From Pollutimonas sp035515055 (GTDB lineage: Bacteria; Pseudomonadota; Gammaproteobacteria; Burkholderiales; Burkholderiaceae_B): DNA of 64,000 nt. Each line of letters opens with the position of its first letter. The stretch's first letter is position 1. A program made the position numbers and the translations under genes. The notes beneath the pieces are model-generated. The model was not told the origin of the DNA. It saw only the letters and a program-made list of their open reading frames with translations, and made no database searches. Shown here one piece after another: positions 43,147-53,090 of the stretch. Location: assembly GCA_035515055.1 (NCBI GenBank), contig DATJBV010000031.1:1-64000 (forward strand), read 5' to 3'.

Positions 43147-45279
43147 ATGCCGGCTTTGCCCATAAGAAAACAGAGTGTGTTCTTTTGCTTTTTGTTTCTG
43201 CTGCTCTTGTTGGCAATGATGACCGATGTATCGGCTGCTGAAGCAGAGCTGGAAAGCGCACCGGCTCTCACGCAAGGCGGTCTGCTGGACCAGCTGTTCG
43301 TCGTGATAGGGCAACGGCTCGATGGCGTTATGCGGTGGGTCCAGCTCGTCATCAATGCGGTTGGGGAACTAAGGGGCAGCGGGTTGTGGTGGCGTGAAAC
43401 GATGGGTTCACCGCAACAGCGTGCGCTGGCATATGGCGTCCTGTGGCGCATGACAGTTGTTCTAGGCGCGTCTTTCATGGTCGAGCGCATTACCCAGTAC
43501 ATGCTTGCGCGCCCGCGGCGGTTGTTGGGCATCCGGGCCGACGTGGCCGCACAGCGCGTCAACGGCAACGAGACAGGCGTTTCCAACGCCGCCAGCGATA
43601 CAGCGCCCGTACCGGCGCTGCGCTACTTGCGCCTGCTGCGGCGTTTTCCCTATGCGTTGGGATATTGCCTGCTCGAGCTTCTGCCATTGCTCGGGTTTAT
43701 TGGGGTGGCAAGTGTGGTTTCCAGCGCGCTTGGCGGGAAGACAAGCCCTTTCTACGGCGCCACAATTCCGTTGATCGCCGCCTATGTCAATGCACGGTTC
43801 GCATTGGCCGCTGTACACCTGATGATATCGCCGCAACAGCGCAGCCTTCGGCTGCTGCCGGTGGGCGATGGTATGACGGTTTGGCTGAATCGATGGATCT
43901 GGTGGGTAATCGTCATTGCGGCTTTCGGCATGGCCGCGGCCGACCTTTTCGTTCAGGCCGGTGCCCATCTGGATACCCACGAGGTCGTGACCAAGTCGAC
44001 TGCCTTATGTGTCCATGTCCTGCTGTTGATCATGGTGTGGCGCAGCAGCAAGACGGCATCCGCCGCCATTCGAGGCCATGGAGCGACACGCCGGGATCTA
44101 TTTGGGCTGCGCGGCATTCTTGCCGATATTTGGCCGTATGCGGCCAGCTTCTTTATAGCGGCGCTGTGGTTGTTCTGGGCCGCCGGCATCGAGAACGGTT
44201 TCCAGCGGGTGTTGGTGTTTTTTGTGTCTTCTGCGGCGGTCATCATTGTGGCTTGCCTTGTGTCGATTTTTGCGCTGGGCGCCGTCGATAAAGCTTTTCT
44301 GCATCAGGACTCCGCGGCGCAACCTCATGCGGCTGAACGGGACGGCAGAAGTATTTTCCATTTACTGGCGCGGCGCGCGGTCGGCATAGTGATCGGCGTC
44401 GCCACATTGCTCGTGCTGTTACAGGTGTGGGGAATGGATACGAGAGGGTGGTTCGCCGCCAATACGGTGGGCCGCCGTCTCGCATCGGCGGCGGGCACGA
44501 TCGCTATCACCATGGTCCTGGCGATCGTGGCATGGGAGGCCATGAATATGGCGGTGAGCCGTCGCATCAATCGATGGGTGGACGCGGGCGAAGCGGCTAG
44601 GGCAGCGCGTATTCGTACCTTGGTACCCATGTTGCGCAGTGTCCTCCTCGTTGCTATTGCAATGGTCGTCTTGCTCACTGCATTAAGCCAGCTAGGGGTC
44701 AATGTGGCGCCGTTGCTTGCGGGAGCCAGCATTATCGGCGTTGCATTGGGATTCGGTTCGCAAAAACTGGTCCAGGACTTTATCACCGGCATATTCCTGC
44801 TTATGGAGAACGCCATGCAAGTGGGCGACTTTGTGACCGTCGCGGGGCTGTCGGGCACGGTTGAATACTTATCGATACGCACCGTCCGGCTCCGCGCAGG
44901 CGACGGGTCGCTGCATGTGGTTCCGTTTAGTTCGGTATCGACGGTAACGAATACGAACCGGGGAATCGGCAATGCCTCTATACGTGTTAGTGTGGTCGCC
45001 GATTCGGACGTCGATGCCGTTTTCGACGCCATTCGCAGTGTGGGCAGCGATATGCGGTCGGATCAGAAATACCAAGACCTGATGCTGGGCGATGTCGATA
45101 TATGGGGCGTGGACCAGGTCGATGGATCCATGATAACTATCGCAGGCCAGATACGAACTGTCGATCGTGGCCGCTGGCCAGTGCAGCGCGAGTTCAACCG
45201 CCGCATACTGCAGCGTTTTCGCGATCGCAGTATTCAGTTGGTGAATCCCAAGGAAACCCGGGTGATCAGTACGACATAG
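43147..45279 (+). CDS. Large mechanosensitive channel of the MscS family
   Basis: 710 residues. A signal peptide (to about residue 29), a periplasmic segment, then multiple helices (about 10) and the MscS core: GASIIGVALGFGSQKLVQDF, then a FLLMENAMQVGDFV and VPFSSVSTVTN C-terminal domain. It would release osmolytes on hypo-osmotic shock. It follows the SDR by 53 bp and may share its transcript. Confidence 0.9.
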   Translation: MPALPIRKQSVFFCFLFLLLLLAMMTDVSAAEAELESAPALTQGGLLDQLFVVIGQRLDGVMRWVQLVINAVGELRGSGLWWRETMGSPQQRALAYGVLWRMTVVLGASFMVERITQYMLARPRRLLGIRADVAAQRVNGNETGVSNAASDTAPVPALRYLRLLRRFPYALGYCLLELLPLLGFIGVASVVSSALGGKTSPFYGATIPLIAAYVNARFALAAVHLMISPQQRSLRLLPVGDGMTVWLNRWIWWVIVIAAFGMAAADLFVQAGAHLDTHEVVTKSTALCVHVLLLIMVWRSSKTASAAIRGHGATRRDLFGLRGILADIWPYAASFFIAALWLFWAAGIENGFQRVLVFFVSSAAVIIVACLVSIFALGAVDKAFLHQDSAAQPHAAERDGRSIFHLLARRAVGIVIGVATLLVLLQVWGMDTRGWFAANTVGRRLASAAGTIAITMVLAIVAWEAMNMAVSRRINRWVDAGEAARAARIRTLVPMLRSVLLVAIAMVVLLTALSQLGVNVAPLLAGASIIGVALGFGSQKLVQDFITGIFLLMENAMQVGDFVTVAGLSGTVEYLSIRTVRLRAGDGSLHVVPFSSVSTVTNTNRGIGNASIRVSVVADSDVDAVFDAIRSVGSDMRSDQKYQDLMLGDVDIWGVDQVDGSMITIAGQIRTVDRGRWPVQREFNRRILQRFRDRSIQLVNPKETRVISTT

Positions 45280-45314
45280 TTTGGCGCAGCCAAGGCATGG
45301 CAATTGCTAAGGGT

Positions 45315-45338
45315 GATGGGTCCTTTTCAGGACCTATC
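45315..45338 (+). terminator. Stem-loop after the MscS gene (possible terminator or leader)
   Basis: GGTCCT (45319-45324) pairs with AGGACC (45329-45334), and GAT/ATC extends the stem. A TTTAAATTCCTTT stretch follows. It lies 36 bp after the MscS stop and 26 bp before the next ATG, so it may end the MscS transcript or fold in the leader of the glycan genes. Confidence 0.45.
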
Positions 45339-45363
45339 ATTTAAATTCCTTTAGGGTGGCAAC

Positions 45364-47772
45364 ATGATTCCGGCTAACGCTACCAGGGCATCCTGTGCCC
45401 CGCGTCCTTTGCTTGTCTGCTTTTCTCACTTGCGTTGGGACTTCGTCTACCAGCGCCCACAGCACTTAATGGCGCGGTTTGCGCGCCATTTCGACGTTCT
45501 GTATGTCGAGGAGCCGGTTCCCGACAACGACAATGCCGCTTGGCTCGAGATACGCGAAGAGCCAGAAGGGGTCCAGGTGCTCGTACCGCGTTTGCCCAAT
45601 GGATTGAGCGAGCAGCAGAAAGAGCATGAGCAGCGGGTTCTGCTCGATCGATATCTGGGTTCTCGCGCCACTCAAAAAATGACGCTCTGGTACTACACGC
45701 CCATGAGCCTGGCGTTTTCCGAGCATCTGCGCGCAGATTTGGTGGTTTATGATTGCATGGATGAACTGGCGGCGTTTCGTAGCGCTCCGGTGCGGCTCAT
45801 CGAGCGCGAACGCCAATTGCTGAGCCGGGCCGATGTCGTGTTCACCGGCGGATACAGCCTCTACGAGGCCAAGCGCGCATTGCACCCGTCGGTCCATCCA
45901 TTTCCCAGCAGTGTCGACGTCGAACACTTCGCGCAAGCGCGGCTGCCGGTGTCTGAACCTATGGACCAAGTGGGCATCGCCCATCCGCGACTGGGGTTCT
46001 ACGGCGTGCTGGATGAACGGCTCGACATTGAACTGGTCGACGCGGTGGCGGCGGCGCGTCCTGACTGGAATATTGTGCTGGTCGGCCCGGTCGTGAAAAT
46101 CGATCCCGCCAGCTTGCCGCAGCGATCGAATATCCATTATTTGGGCAGCAAGAATTATTCAGAGTTGCCTTTTTATTTGGCGGGATGGGATGTCGCCTTG
46201 ATGCCATTCGCGCGGAATGAGTCAACACGGTTTATCAGTCCGACGAAAACACCTGAATACCTGGCGGGTGGCCGCGCGGTGGTATCGACGCCTATCGTCG
46301 ATGTGGTCCGCAGCTACGGAACCAGCGGCATGGTACGAATTGCGGCGACGGCGGCGGAATTCGCTGCAAGCATTGAATCCGAACTTGCCCGGGCATCGGA
46401 CCGCGTAGCGTTGTGCGAGCAGGCCGACGGCATACTGGGCAGTATGTCGTGGGACTGCACATGGCATTCCATGTGTGAGGTGATGTGCAGAAGCCAGCGG
46501 GAGGCTGCCCGCACACTCGCCAAAGTACTGGAAGGGGCTGCCGCCATTCCGCTGGAGGCGCAGCCCGAACGGGCAAGAGCGGCAGCCGTCAGGCTACCAT
46601 TTCGTCCGCGCCGCATGCCGGGGGCAGGGGATTACTACGATTATCTGGTCGTAGGGGCGGGTTATGCCGGAAGCGTATTGGCCGAGCGTCTGGCCAGCGG
46701 TCGGAACAAGCGGGTGCTTGTTATCGATAGGCGCCCGCACGTCGGGGGCAATGCCTTCGACCATTACAATGACGATGGGATCCTGGTACATCGGTATGGT
46801 CCCCACATATTCCATACAAATTCGGTCAAGGTGATGGAATACCTGTCACGCTTTACTGAATGGCGGCCTTACGAGCACAGGGTACTGGCTCAGGTCGACG
46901 GAAAGCTCGTTCCCATGCCAATCAACCTGACCACGCTTTCCCTGCTTTATGGACGTAAGTTCACTCCCGAACAGGCAGCGGCATTCCTGGCGTCCCAGGC
47001 GGAAGTCATAGCGGATGTACGGACGTCCGAAGACATTGTAGTCAGCACCGTCGGACGCGATCTTTACGAGAAATTCTTTCGCGGCTATACGCGTAAACAA
47101 TGGGGGCTTGATCCGTCGCAGCTCGATAAATCGGTGGCGGCCCGTGTGCCGGCGCGCACATCGTTGGATGATCGTTATTTTACGGACCGCTTCCAATGCA
47201 TGCCGCTGCACGGATACACCCGCATGTTCCAGAAAATGCTCGACCATCCCAACATTACCGTGGCAACCAGCACGTCATTCCAAGACGTGCGCGATACCGT
47301 ACAGTACGGGCACTTGATTTATTGCGGGCCGATAGACGAATATTTCGACTACCGGTTCGGAGCCCTGCCGTATCGCTCGCTGCAATTTAAACATGTGACG
47401 CTGGACCAGCCACAGTTCCAGGCGGCGGCTGTTGTCAATTATCCGGCGGAAGATATGGAATACACACGCATCACGGAGTATAAATATCTCACCGGGCAGC
47501 AACATCGCAAGACGAGCGTGACCTACGAGATCCCGAGTGCGCAAGGCGAACCGTACTATCCGATACCCCGACCCGAGAATGCCGCCCTGTTTCGTCGGTA
47601 CCAGGAACTCGCCGACCGAACCAAGGGAGTCACTTTCGTCGGCCGCCTCGCGACGTACCGCTATTTCAATATGGATCAGGTCGTCGCACAGGCACTCGCT
47701 GTCTATGAACGGATGGACCGGGCTGTGCACGAGTGGGAAGACAGGCAGGCGGTCGCCGCCCAGGAGGCATGA
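45364..47772 (+). CDS. Glycosyltransferase fused to UDP-galactopyranose mutase
   Basis: 802 residues. Residues ~15-390 form a GT-B-type glycosyltransferase (CFSHLRWDFVYQRPQHLMARF at the start; RFISPTKTPEYLAGGRAVV near the nucleotide-binding end). A ~20-residue linker is followed by an FAD-dependent Glf domain from ~420 (YLVVGAGYAGSVLAERLA; GPHIFHTNSV; PYRSLQFKHVT). One chain would make UDP-galactofuranose and perhaps transfer it or another sugar. Glf-GT fusions are uncommon. First gene of a likely three-gene glycan unit. Confidence 0.88.
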   Translation: MIPANATRASCAPRPLLVCFSHLRWDFVYQRPQHLMARFARHFDVLYVEEPVPDNDNAAWLEIREEPEGVQVLVPRLPNGLSEQQKEHEQRVLLDRYLGSRATQKMTLWYYTPMSLAFSEHLRADLVVYDCMDELAAFRSAPVRLIERERQLLSRADVVFTGGYSLYEAKRALHPSVHPFPSSVDVEHFAQARLPVSEPMDQVGIAHPRLGFYGVLDERLDIELVDAVAAARPDWNIVLVGPVVKIDPASLPQRSNIHYLGSKNYSELPFYLAGWDVALMPFARNESTRFISPTKTPEYLAGGRAVVSTPIVDVVRSYGTSGMVRIAATAAEFAASIESELARASDRVALCEQADGILGSMSWDCTWHSMCEVMCRSQREAARTLAKVLEGAAAIPLEAQPERARAAAVRLPFRPRRMPGAGDYYDYLVVGAGYAGSVLAERLASGRNKRVLVIDRRPHVGGNAFDHYNDDGILVHRYGPHIFHTNSVKVMEYLSRFTEWRPYEHRVLAQVDGKLVPMPINLTTLSLLYGRKFTPEQAAAFLASQAEVIADVRTSEDIVVSTVGRDLYEKFFRGYTRKQWGLDPSQLDKSVAARVPARTSLDDRYFTDRFQCMPLHGYTRMFQKMLDHPNITVATSTSFQDVRDTVQYGHLIYCGPIDEYFDYRFGALPYRSLQFKHVTLDQPQFQAAAVVNYPAEDMEYTRITEYKYLTGQQHRKTSVTYEIPSAQGEPYYPIPRPENAALFRRYQELADRTKGVTFVGRLATYRYFNMDQVVAQALAVYERMDRAVHEWEDRQAVAAQEA

Positions 47773-47823
47773 CTTCGGCTTCTGGCGACATGCAAACACC
47801 AAGGCGAGGCTATCGATTGGATC

Positions 47824-48996
47824 ATGACGCAACTTTTCAATAGTTTTTTCCTGGGTGGGTTTGAATGCTCCACTCATAGGCGGCGGGATGGCCGTCGCCT
47901 GGACCTCATCAAAACAACGCATCATGATGCATTTGCCCTGCGGGACTATCAAGCATTGCGTAGCTATGGCATTGCGACCGTTCGCGACGGCTTGCGCTGG
48001 CACTTGATCGAGCCATCGCCGGGTCAATACGATTGGTCGAGCTTTCTCGATATGTTGCGCGCGGCCCGCCAGGCGGATATGCAGCCAATCTGGGATCTGT
48101 GCCATTACGGCTGGCCAGACGACATCGACATCTGGTCCCCGCAATTCGTCAAACGCTTTGCCGACTTTGCGGCCCGGGTGGCGGCAATCGTGCGGGATGA
48201 ATGGCCCGGCATTGCCTATTATTGCCCCATCAACGAGATTTCATTTTGGGCTTGGGCGGGCGGCGACATGGCGTTGTTCAATCCCTTGGCAACGCGCCGC
48301 GGCATGGAACTTAAGACCCAGCTTGTGCGAGCATCGTTGGCCGCCGTCGTAGCCATCCGCCAGGTCGCCCCGTTGGCGCGTATCGTGCATATTGATCCGG
48401 TGATCAATGTAGTCCCGAAATCGCCGCGCAGCCGCAGGCAAGCCGAGCATGCGCAACAGGCGCAGTTCGAGGCATGGGACATGCTGGCTGGAGCAGTGCA
48501 TCCGCAACTCGGCGGCGGCACGAGCCACCTGGACATCATTGGCGTGAATTACTACTCGAACAATCAATGGGTATTGGGTGGTCGAACCGTCAAGCGCGAC
48601 AGTCCGTTGTACCGGCCCCTGCGAGACATTCTGGCCGACACCTACCATCGATATCGTCGGCCTATCTTTATTGCCGAGACGGGGGCGGAGGGAGAACATA
48701 GAGCGCCATGGTTCCGATACGTTTGCGACGAGGCATATGCGGCGCTGAAGGAAGGCGTGCCGCTGGGTGGGATATGCCTGTATCCCATCACTGATTATCC
48801 GGGATGGGCCAACAACAGGCATTGTCAATCTGGGCTGCTGGGTCGCCCCGATAAACACGGCGACCGTCCCGTGCATACTGATCTGGCGAACGAACTGTCT
48901 ATACAACAGCAACGGTTTCAGCAATTTTTCAGTCCGACCACCGCGCTGGATCAACCGCTGACTCACCAGGATCCATGCCGTGCCGCTGTGGAGTAG
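47824..48996 (+). CDS. Clan GH-A glycoside hydrolase-like protein (GH1-like)
   Basis: 390 residues with no signal peptide. A TIM-barrel hydrolase: acid/base Glu in CPINEISFWAWAG, nucleophile Glu in PIFIAETGAEGEH and the YYSNNQWVLGG strand. The closest family is GH1-type beta-glycosidases. Substrate unknown. It lies between the Glf-GT fusion and an ABC exporter. The stop is 2 bp upstream of the exporter ATG. Confidence 0.82.
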   Translation: MTQLFNSFFLGGFECSTHRRRDGRRLDLIKTTHHDAFALRDYQALRSYGIATVRDGLRWHLIEPSPGQYDWSSFLDMLRAARQADMQPIWDLCHYGWPDDIDIWSPQFVKRFADFAARVAAIVRDEWPGIAYYCPINEISFWAWAGGDMALFNPLATRRGMELKTQLVRASLAAVVAIRQVAPLARIVHIDPVINVVPKSPRSRRQAEHAQQAQFEAWDMLAGAVHPQLGGGTSHLDIIGVNYYSNNQWVLGGRTVKRDSPLYRPLRDILADTYHRYRRPIFIAETGAEGEHRAPWFRYVCDEAYAALKEGVPLGGICLYPITDYPGWANNRHCQSGLLGRPDKHGDRPVHTDLANELSIQQQRFQQFFSPTTALDQPLTHQDPCRAAVE

Positions 48997-48998
48997 CC

Positions 48999-50759
48999 AT
49001 GAGTTCCCGACAGGTGTCGAGCCGTCCAATACGTTTTCTCATGACCTACGTGCGCGCACGATCATGGCAATTCGGTGGACTCCTGCTTCTGGTCATAGGA
49101 GCCGGCTTATGCGCCGTGGCGGTTCAATACGGCATGAAGCTGGTGGTCGACGCAATGGTGACGGATGACCGGTCTACCGGCGCGGTGTGGCCGCCTTTAT
49201 TTCTGTTTATTGCGCTGATAGCGGTAGAAAGCGTGCTATGGCGCTTGAGCGGGTGGCTGGGATGTAGGGTCATTGTAGATACCGGAGTCGACATCCGGGT
49301 AGACCTTTTCCAGCACCTGATCGGCCACCCGATGCGTTATTTTCTTGGACAGCTATCCGGGTCCTTGGGGAGCCGGGTGACCGCGACGGCTGGGTCGGCG
49401 GGCGCAATATTTAGCGCATTCACATGGAATATCGTTCCCCCTGGCGTTGACTTCGTCGGAGCCGTCATCGTCCTCATGTTGGTCGATTACCGGATGGCAC
49501 TTGCGCTTGTCGTCTTCGTGGCCCTCGTCGCCGGGCTCATTATTGCATTTGGCGTGCGAGGGCGGCCACTGCACGAGGCCTATGGCAGGCAGGCGGCCGT
49601 TGTCGGTGGCGAGATTGTGGACACGGTATCGAACGTATGGGCGGTTAAAGCGTTCTCTGGGCGTGAGCGGGAGCGCGCGCGTTTGGCCGCCGCCTTTGGG
49701 GTTGAGGCTCAGGCGCAGCGCAAAAGCTGGATGTACCTCGAGAAGGCGCGCGTGCTTCATGATATATGTTTGTGGTTAATGGCGGGAACCATGCTGGCCT
49801 GGGCAATCTGGTCATGGCAACTGGGCGCCGTTACCGCGGGAGACGTCGTGCTGGTCAGCGCGCTGACGTTTCGTATTCTGCATGGTTCCCGGGACCTTGC
49901 CTTGGCGCTGGTGGGTACGTCTCAGGAGTTTGGTGTACTAACCGAGATGCTGGATGTCATTGGCCAGCGGCACGGCCTCGTTGATCATCCGCACGCATTG
50001 CCGATCGCGCCACGCCAAGGCGCGATCGAATTCCGGGACGTAACGTTTCGATATCCCGACGGCCACCTCGTCTTTGAACATTTCAACCTGCTTATTCCCG
50101 CCGGCCAGAAGATCGGCCTCGCGGGTCCGTCGGGGGGCGGGAAATCGACCTTGCTTGGTTTGATCCAGCGCCTTGATGACGTCCAACAAGGCCAAGTGTT
50201 GATCGACGGCACACCGGTCACCGAGATGACCCAAGATAGTCTGCGAGCCGGTATTGCCGTCGTTCCGCAGGACATCAGCTTGTTCCGCAGGTCGGTCATG
50301 GACAACATACGGTACGGGCGCCCGGATGCCAGTGATGAGGAGGTATACGCCGCTGCCCGCATGGCGCAATGCGATGAATTCATACGCCAACTAAGCGCCG
50401 GCTACAACACCATCATCGGCGAGCGCGGGGCGACCTTGTCGGGCGGTCAGCGTCAACGGCTCGGCATTGCGCGGGCGTTTTTGAAAAACGCGCCCATCCT
50501 CATACTTGACGAGGCGACCGCGGCTCTCGACAGCCGCGCCGAGCGCGACGTGCAGCGGGCGCTTGAAAGCCTTATCGATGGACGCACGGTCATCGCGGTT
50601 GCACACCGATTGTCAACGCTTAATACATTCGATCGCATTGTCATGATGACCGATGGCAAGATCGTCGAAGACGCCGCGCCGGCCGAGCTGAGGCGCGGCA
50701 ACGGGTTGTTCAATTCAATGTGGCAGATTCAGGCCAGTGCCCAGGCGGCGAGCGCATAG
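48999..50759 (+). CDS. ABC transporter, fused permease and ATPase (MsbA-like exporter)
   Basis: 586 residues. Six membrane helices (about 30-320) are followed by an ATPase domain: Walker A GLAGPSGGGKSTLLGL, signature LSGGQRQRLGIARAF, Walker B ILILDEATAALDSRAERD, and H-loop VAHRLSTLNTFDRIV. As part of the glycan unit it may export a polysaccharide repeat or glycolipid. ATG at 48999 has GGAG upstream; an in-frame ATG at 48975 overlaps the previous gene. Confidence 0.9.
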   Translation: MSSRQVSSRPIRFLMTYVRARSWQFGGLLLLVIGAGLCAVAVQYGMKLVVDAMVTDDRSTGAVWPPLFLFIALIAVESVLWRLSGWLGCRVIVDTGVDIRVDLFQHLIGHPMRYFLGQLSGSLGSRVTATAGSAGAIFSAFTWNIVPPGVDFVGAVIVLMLVDYRMALALVVFVALVAGLIIAFGVRGRPLHEAYGRQAAVVGGEIVDTVSNVWAVKAFSGRERERARLAAAFGVEAQAQRKSWMYLEKARVLHDICLWLMAGTMLAWAIWSWQLGAVTAGDVVLVSALTFRILHGSRDLALALVGTSQEFGVLTEMLDVIGQRHGLVDHPHALPIAPRQGAIEFRDVTFRYPDGHLVFEHFNLLIPAGQKIGLAGPSGGGKSTLLGLIQRLDDVQQGQVLIDGTPVTEMTQDSLRAGIAVVPQDISLFRRSVMDNIRYGRPDASDEEVYAAARMAQCDEFIRQLSAGYNTIIGERGATLSGGQRQRLGIARAFLKNAPILILDEATAALDSRAERDVQRALESLIDGRTVIAVAHRLSTLNTFDRIVMMTDGKIVEDAAPAELRRGNGLFNSMWQIQASAQAASA

Positions 50760-50827
50760 CGGAGGCGGCACACCGATTGCTATAGCGTCAGGGTATCGCG
50801 CAGATGCGCGCATTTATGGAGACTTCA

Positions 50828-51391
50828 ATGAAATTGCGTACCCTCACTTTCACGATGATTGCTTCCGGTATGTTGATTCTTCCCGCTGCGGGCATGGCGC
50901 AGTCCGGCACCACCGCGGCACCGGCGCCGATGCAAAATACGGCTGCACAGGAACTTGATGGGGACGATAAAGACTTCCTTGAAAATGCGGCGCAATCCGG
51001 CCATGCGGAGATCGAGGGCAGCAAGATGGCGCAAAGCAAGGCCATGAGCCCCGAGGTCAAGGCTTTCGCTCAGCAGATGATCGACGACCATACCCGTGTG
51101 TCCGAAGAACTGGCGGCCCTTGCGAAGACCAAGGGGTATACCCCGCCGACTGAACCCTCCATCGTGCAACGAACCAAGCTCAAAGCCCTAAGCGCAATGG
51201 ACGACGGCTTCGATGAGAGTTACGCCGACCAAATTGGTGTGGAGGCCCATGAAGATGCCGTGGAAATGTTCAAGGAGGCGGCAGCCGATGCCGAGGACCC
51301 GGATATCAAGGCATTTGCCGCAAAGACCTTGCCCGCGCTTGAGAAGCATTTGCAGATGGCGCGCGACCTGAAAAGCAAGGTCGACAAGTAG
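50828..51391 (+). CDS. DUF4142 periplasmic helical (ferritin-like) protein
   Basis: 187 residues with a signal peptide (to about GMAQS, residue 25) and a four-helix DUF4142 domain (FLENAAQSGHAEIEGSKMA, VKAFAQQMIDDHTRVSEEL, AFAAKTLPALEKHLQMA). Found widely in soil proteobacteria, often in envelope-stress regions. GGAGA precedes ATG 50828. Confidence 0.86.
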   Translation: MKLRTLTFTMIASGMLILPAAGMAQSGTTAAPAPMQNTAAQELDGDDKDFLENAAQSGHAEIEGSKMAQSKAMSPEVKAFAQQMIDDHTRVSEELAALAKTKGYTPPTEPSIVQRTKLKALSAMDDGFDESYADQIGVEAHEDAVEMFKEAAADAEDPDIKAFAAKTLPALEKHLQMARDLKSKVDK

Positions 51392-51435
51392 AAGCCGCGG
51401 CCCGCAATTCAAGATCATGGCAGGGGGAAAGCACA

Positions 51436-52605
51436 ATGCGAGCACTACGATGGCACGGCAAACACGATATCCAGTGCGATAACGTACCAGAGCCCATCAT
51501 CGAGCAGCCGCGCGACGCCATTGTGAAGGTTTCGGCATGTGCGATTTGCGGGTCCGACCTGCATTTGTTCAATGGCTTTATGCCGGGCATGGAGTCGGGC
51601 GACATTATGGGCCATGAATTCATGGGCGAGGTGGTTGAAGTGGGAAAGGGGAATCTGGCCCTAAAGCCCGGAGACCGCGTCGTCATTCCTTTCACCATCA
51701 TTTGCGGCGAGTGCGATCAATGCCGGCGGGGCAATTTCTCGGTATGCGAACGTAGCAATCGCAATCGGGATATGGCGGCAAAAGCCTTCGGCCATACGAC
51801 AGCAGGTCTTTTTGGATACACGCATCTCACGGGAGGCTATCCTGGCGGTCAAGCCGAGTACGTTCGGGTCCCGTTCGCCGATACGACCCACATAAAGATT
51901 CCGGCCGGCCTTACCGATGAACAAGTCTTATTCCTTGGGGATATTTTGCCGACGGGTTGGCAGGCTGCCATGCAGTGCGAAATAGAGCCGACTGATACGG
52001 TTGCTGTCTGGGGGGCCGGGCCCGTTGGCCAGATGGCCATACAAAGCGCCATACTGATGGGAGCACGGCAGGTCGTTGCGATTGACCGCGTGCCGGAACG
52101 CTTGGCCATGGCTCGGGCCGGCGGCGCTGTGACAATCAATTTCGATGATGAGGGCGTGGTTGAGCGATTGCGTGAACTGACCGGCGGCAATGGCCCTGAA
52201 AAGTGTATTGACGCCGTGGGTATGGAGTCGCATGCCACCCGCTCCATCGATTCCGTATATGACCGGGTAAAACAGGCCGTCATGCTCGAGTCTGACAGGC
52301 CACATGTCCTGCGCGAGATGATCTACGTGTGCCGGCCGGCGGGCATACTGTCGGTGGCGGGCGTCTACGGGGGCTTGATAGACAAGATTCCGTTCGGCGC
52401 ATCGATGAACAAGGGACTGACATGGCGTATGGGCCAAACCCATGTGAACCGCTGGTCTGACGACTTGCTGGATCGCATTGTCCAAGGCCAAATAGATCCC
52501 TCCTTCGTCATCACACATACCGTCCCGCTCGAGGACGGCCCGGCCATGTATAAAACCTTCCGGGACAAGGAGGACGGGTGCATCAAGGTCGTCATGAAGC
52601 CTTGA
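51436..52605 (+). CDS. Zinc-dependent alcohol/formaldehyde dehydrogenase (MDR family)
   Basis: 389 residues. Zinc catalytic ligands in CAICGSDLHLFNG and GHEFMGEVVEVG, structural zinc Cys cluster CGECDQCRRGNFSVCER, and Rossmann motif VWGAGPVGQMAIQSA. Resembles glutathione-independent formaldehyde dehydrogenase-type enzymes. AGGGGGAAAG lies before the ATG. Confidence 0.89.
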   Translation: MRALRWHGKHDIQCDNVPEPIIEQPRDAIVKVSACAICGSDLHLFNGFMPGMESGDIMGHEFMGEVVEVGKGNLALKPGDRVVIPFTIICGECDQCRRGNFSVCERSNRNRDMAAKAFGHTTAGLFGYTHLTGGYPGGQAEYVRVPFADTTHIKIPAGLTDEQVLFLGDILPTGWQAAMQCEIEPTDTVAVWGAGPVGQMAIQSAILMGARQVVAIDRVPERLAMARAGGAVTINFDDEGVVERLRELTGGNGPEKCIDAVGMESHATRSIDSVYDRVKQAVMLESDRPHVLREMIYVCRPAGILSVAGVYGGLIDKIPFGASMNKGLTWRMGQTHVNRWSDDLLDRIVQGQIDPSFVITHTVPLEDGPAMYKTFRDKEDGCIKVVMKP

Positions 52606-52616
52606 TGAGGGCCGGT

Positions 52617-53090
52617 TCAGAATAAGGTCTCCGGCTTGGCGACCATCAGGTAGAACACAGCCAGGAAGGCAAAAAAGGCCGGAAACCCAAGCGCGACCCA
52701 TATCCGGAAATAATGCCAGTACGTGGGGGGGAGGGGTTGGCGCTGCCTGGCGGCGTTTGCGGCTATATCGCGCAGGCGAATTTGCAGCCACACCACCGGT
52801 AACCAGCAAGCCACGGCGATGACGTACAGCGTGATCGACCACCGCAGCCAAATCGCCGAAAGATCAAGGCCCATGAGCCGCATCAGCCAGTATCCCGTCA
52901 AGGGCTGCGCCACGACGGTGGTGGCGGTAAACAACCAGTCCGCGATGACCACGATACGCGCCACGACCGCGACCGCCATGGGTTCTCGGCTATAGCTGCT
53001 CAGCAAGAGATAAAACGCGCTACCGATACCCGTCCCGAACAATAGCGTTGATGCGACGATATGCAGCCACTTGATGATCAGGTATTCCAT
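52617..53090 (-). CDS. DUF2269-family membrane protein
   Basis: 157 residues with four membrane helices and family features IKWLHIVASTLLFGTGIGSAF and WLFTATTVVAQPLTGYW. Its start overlaps the 3' end of the epimerase/DoxX gene by 13 bp. Function unknown. Confidence 0.83.
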   Translation of the reverse strand: MEYLIIKWLHIVASTLLFGTGIGSAFYLLLSSYSREPMAVAVVARIVVIADWLFTATTVVAQPLTGYWLMRLMGLDLSAIWLRWSITLYVIAVACWLPVVWLQIRLRDIAANAARQRQPLPPTYWHYFRIWVALGFPAFFAFLAVFYLMVAKPETLF

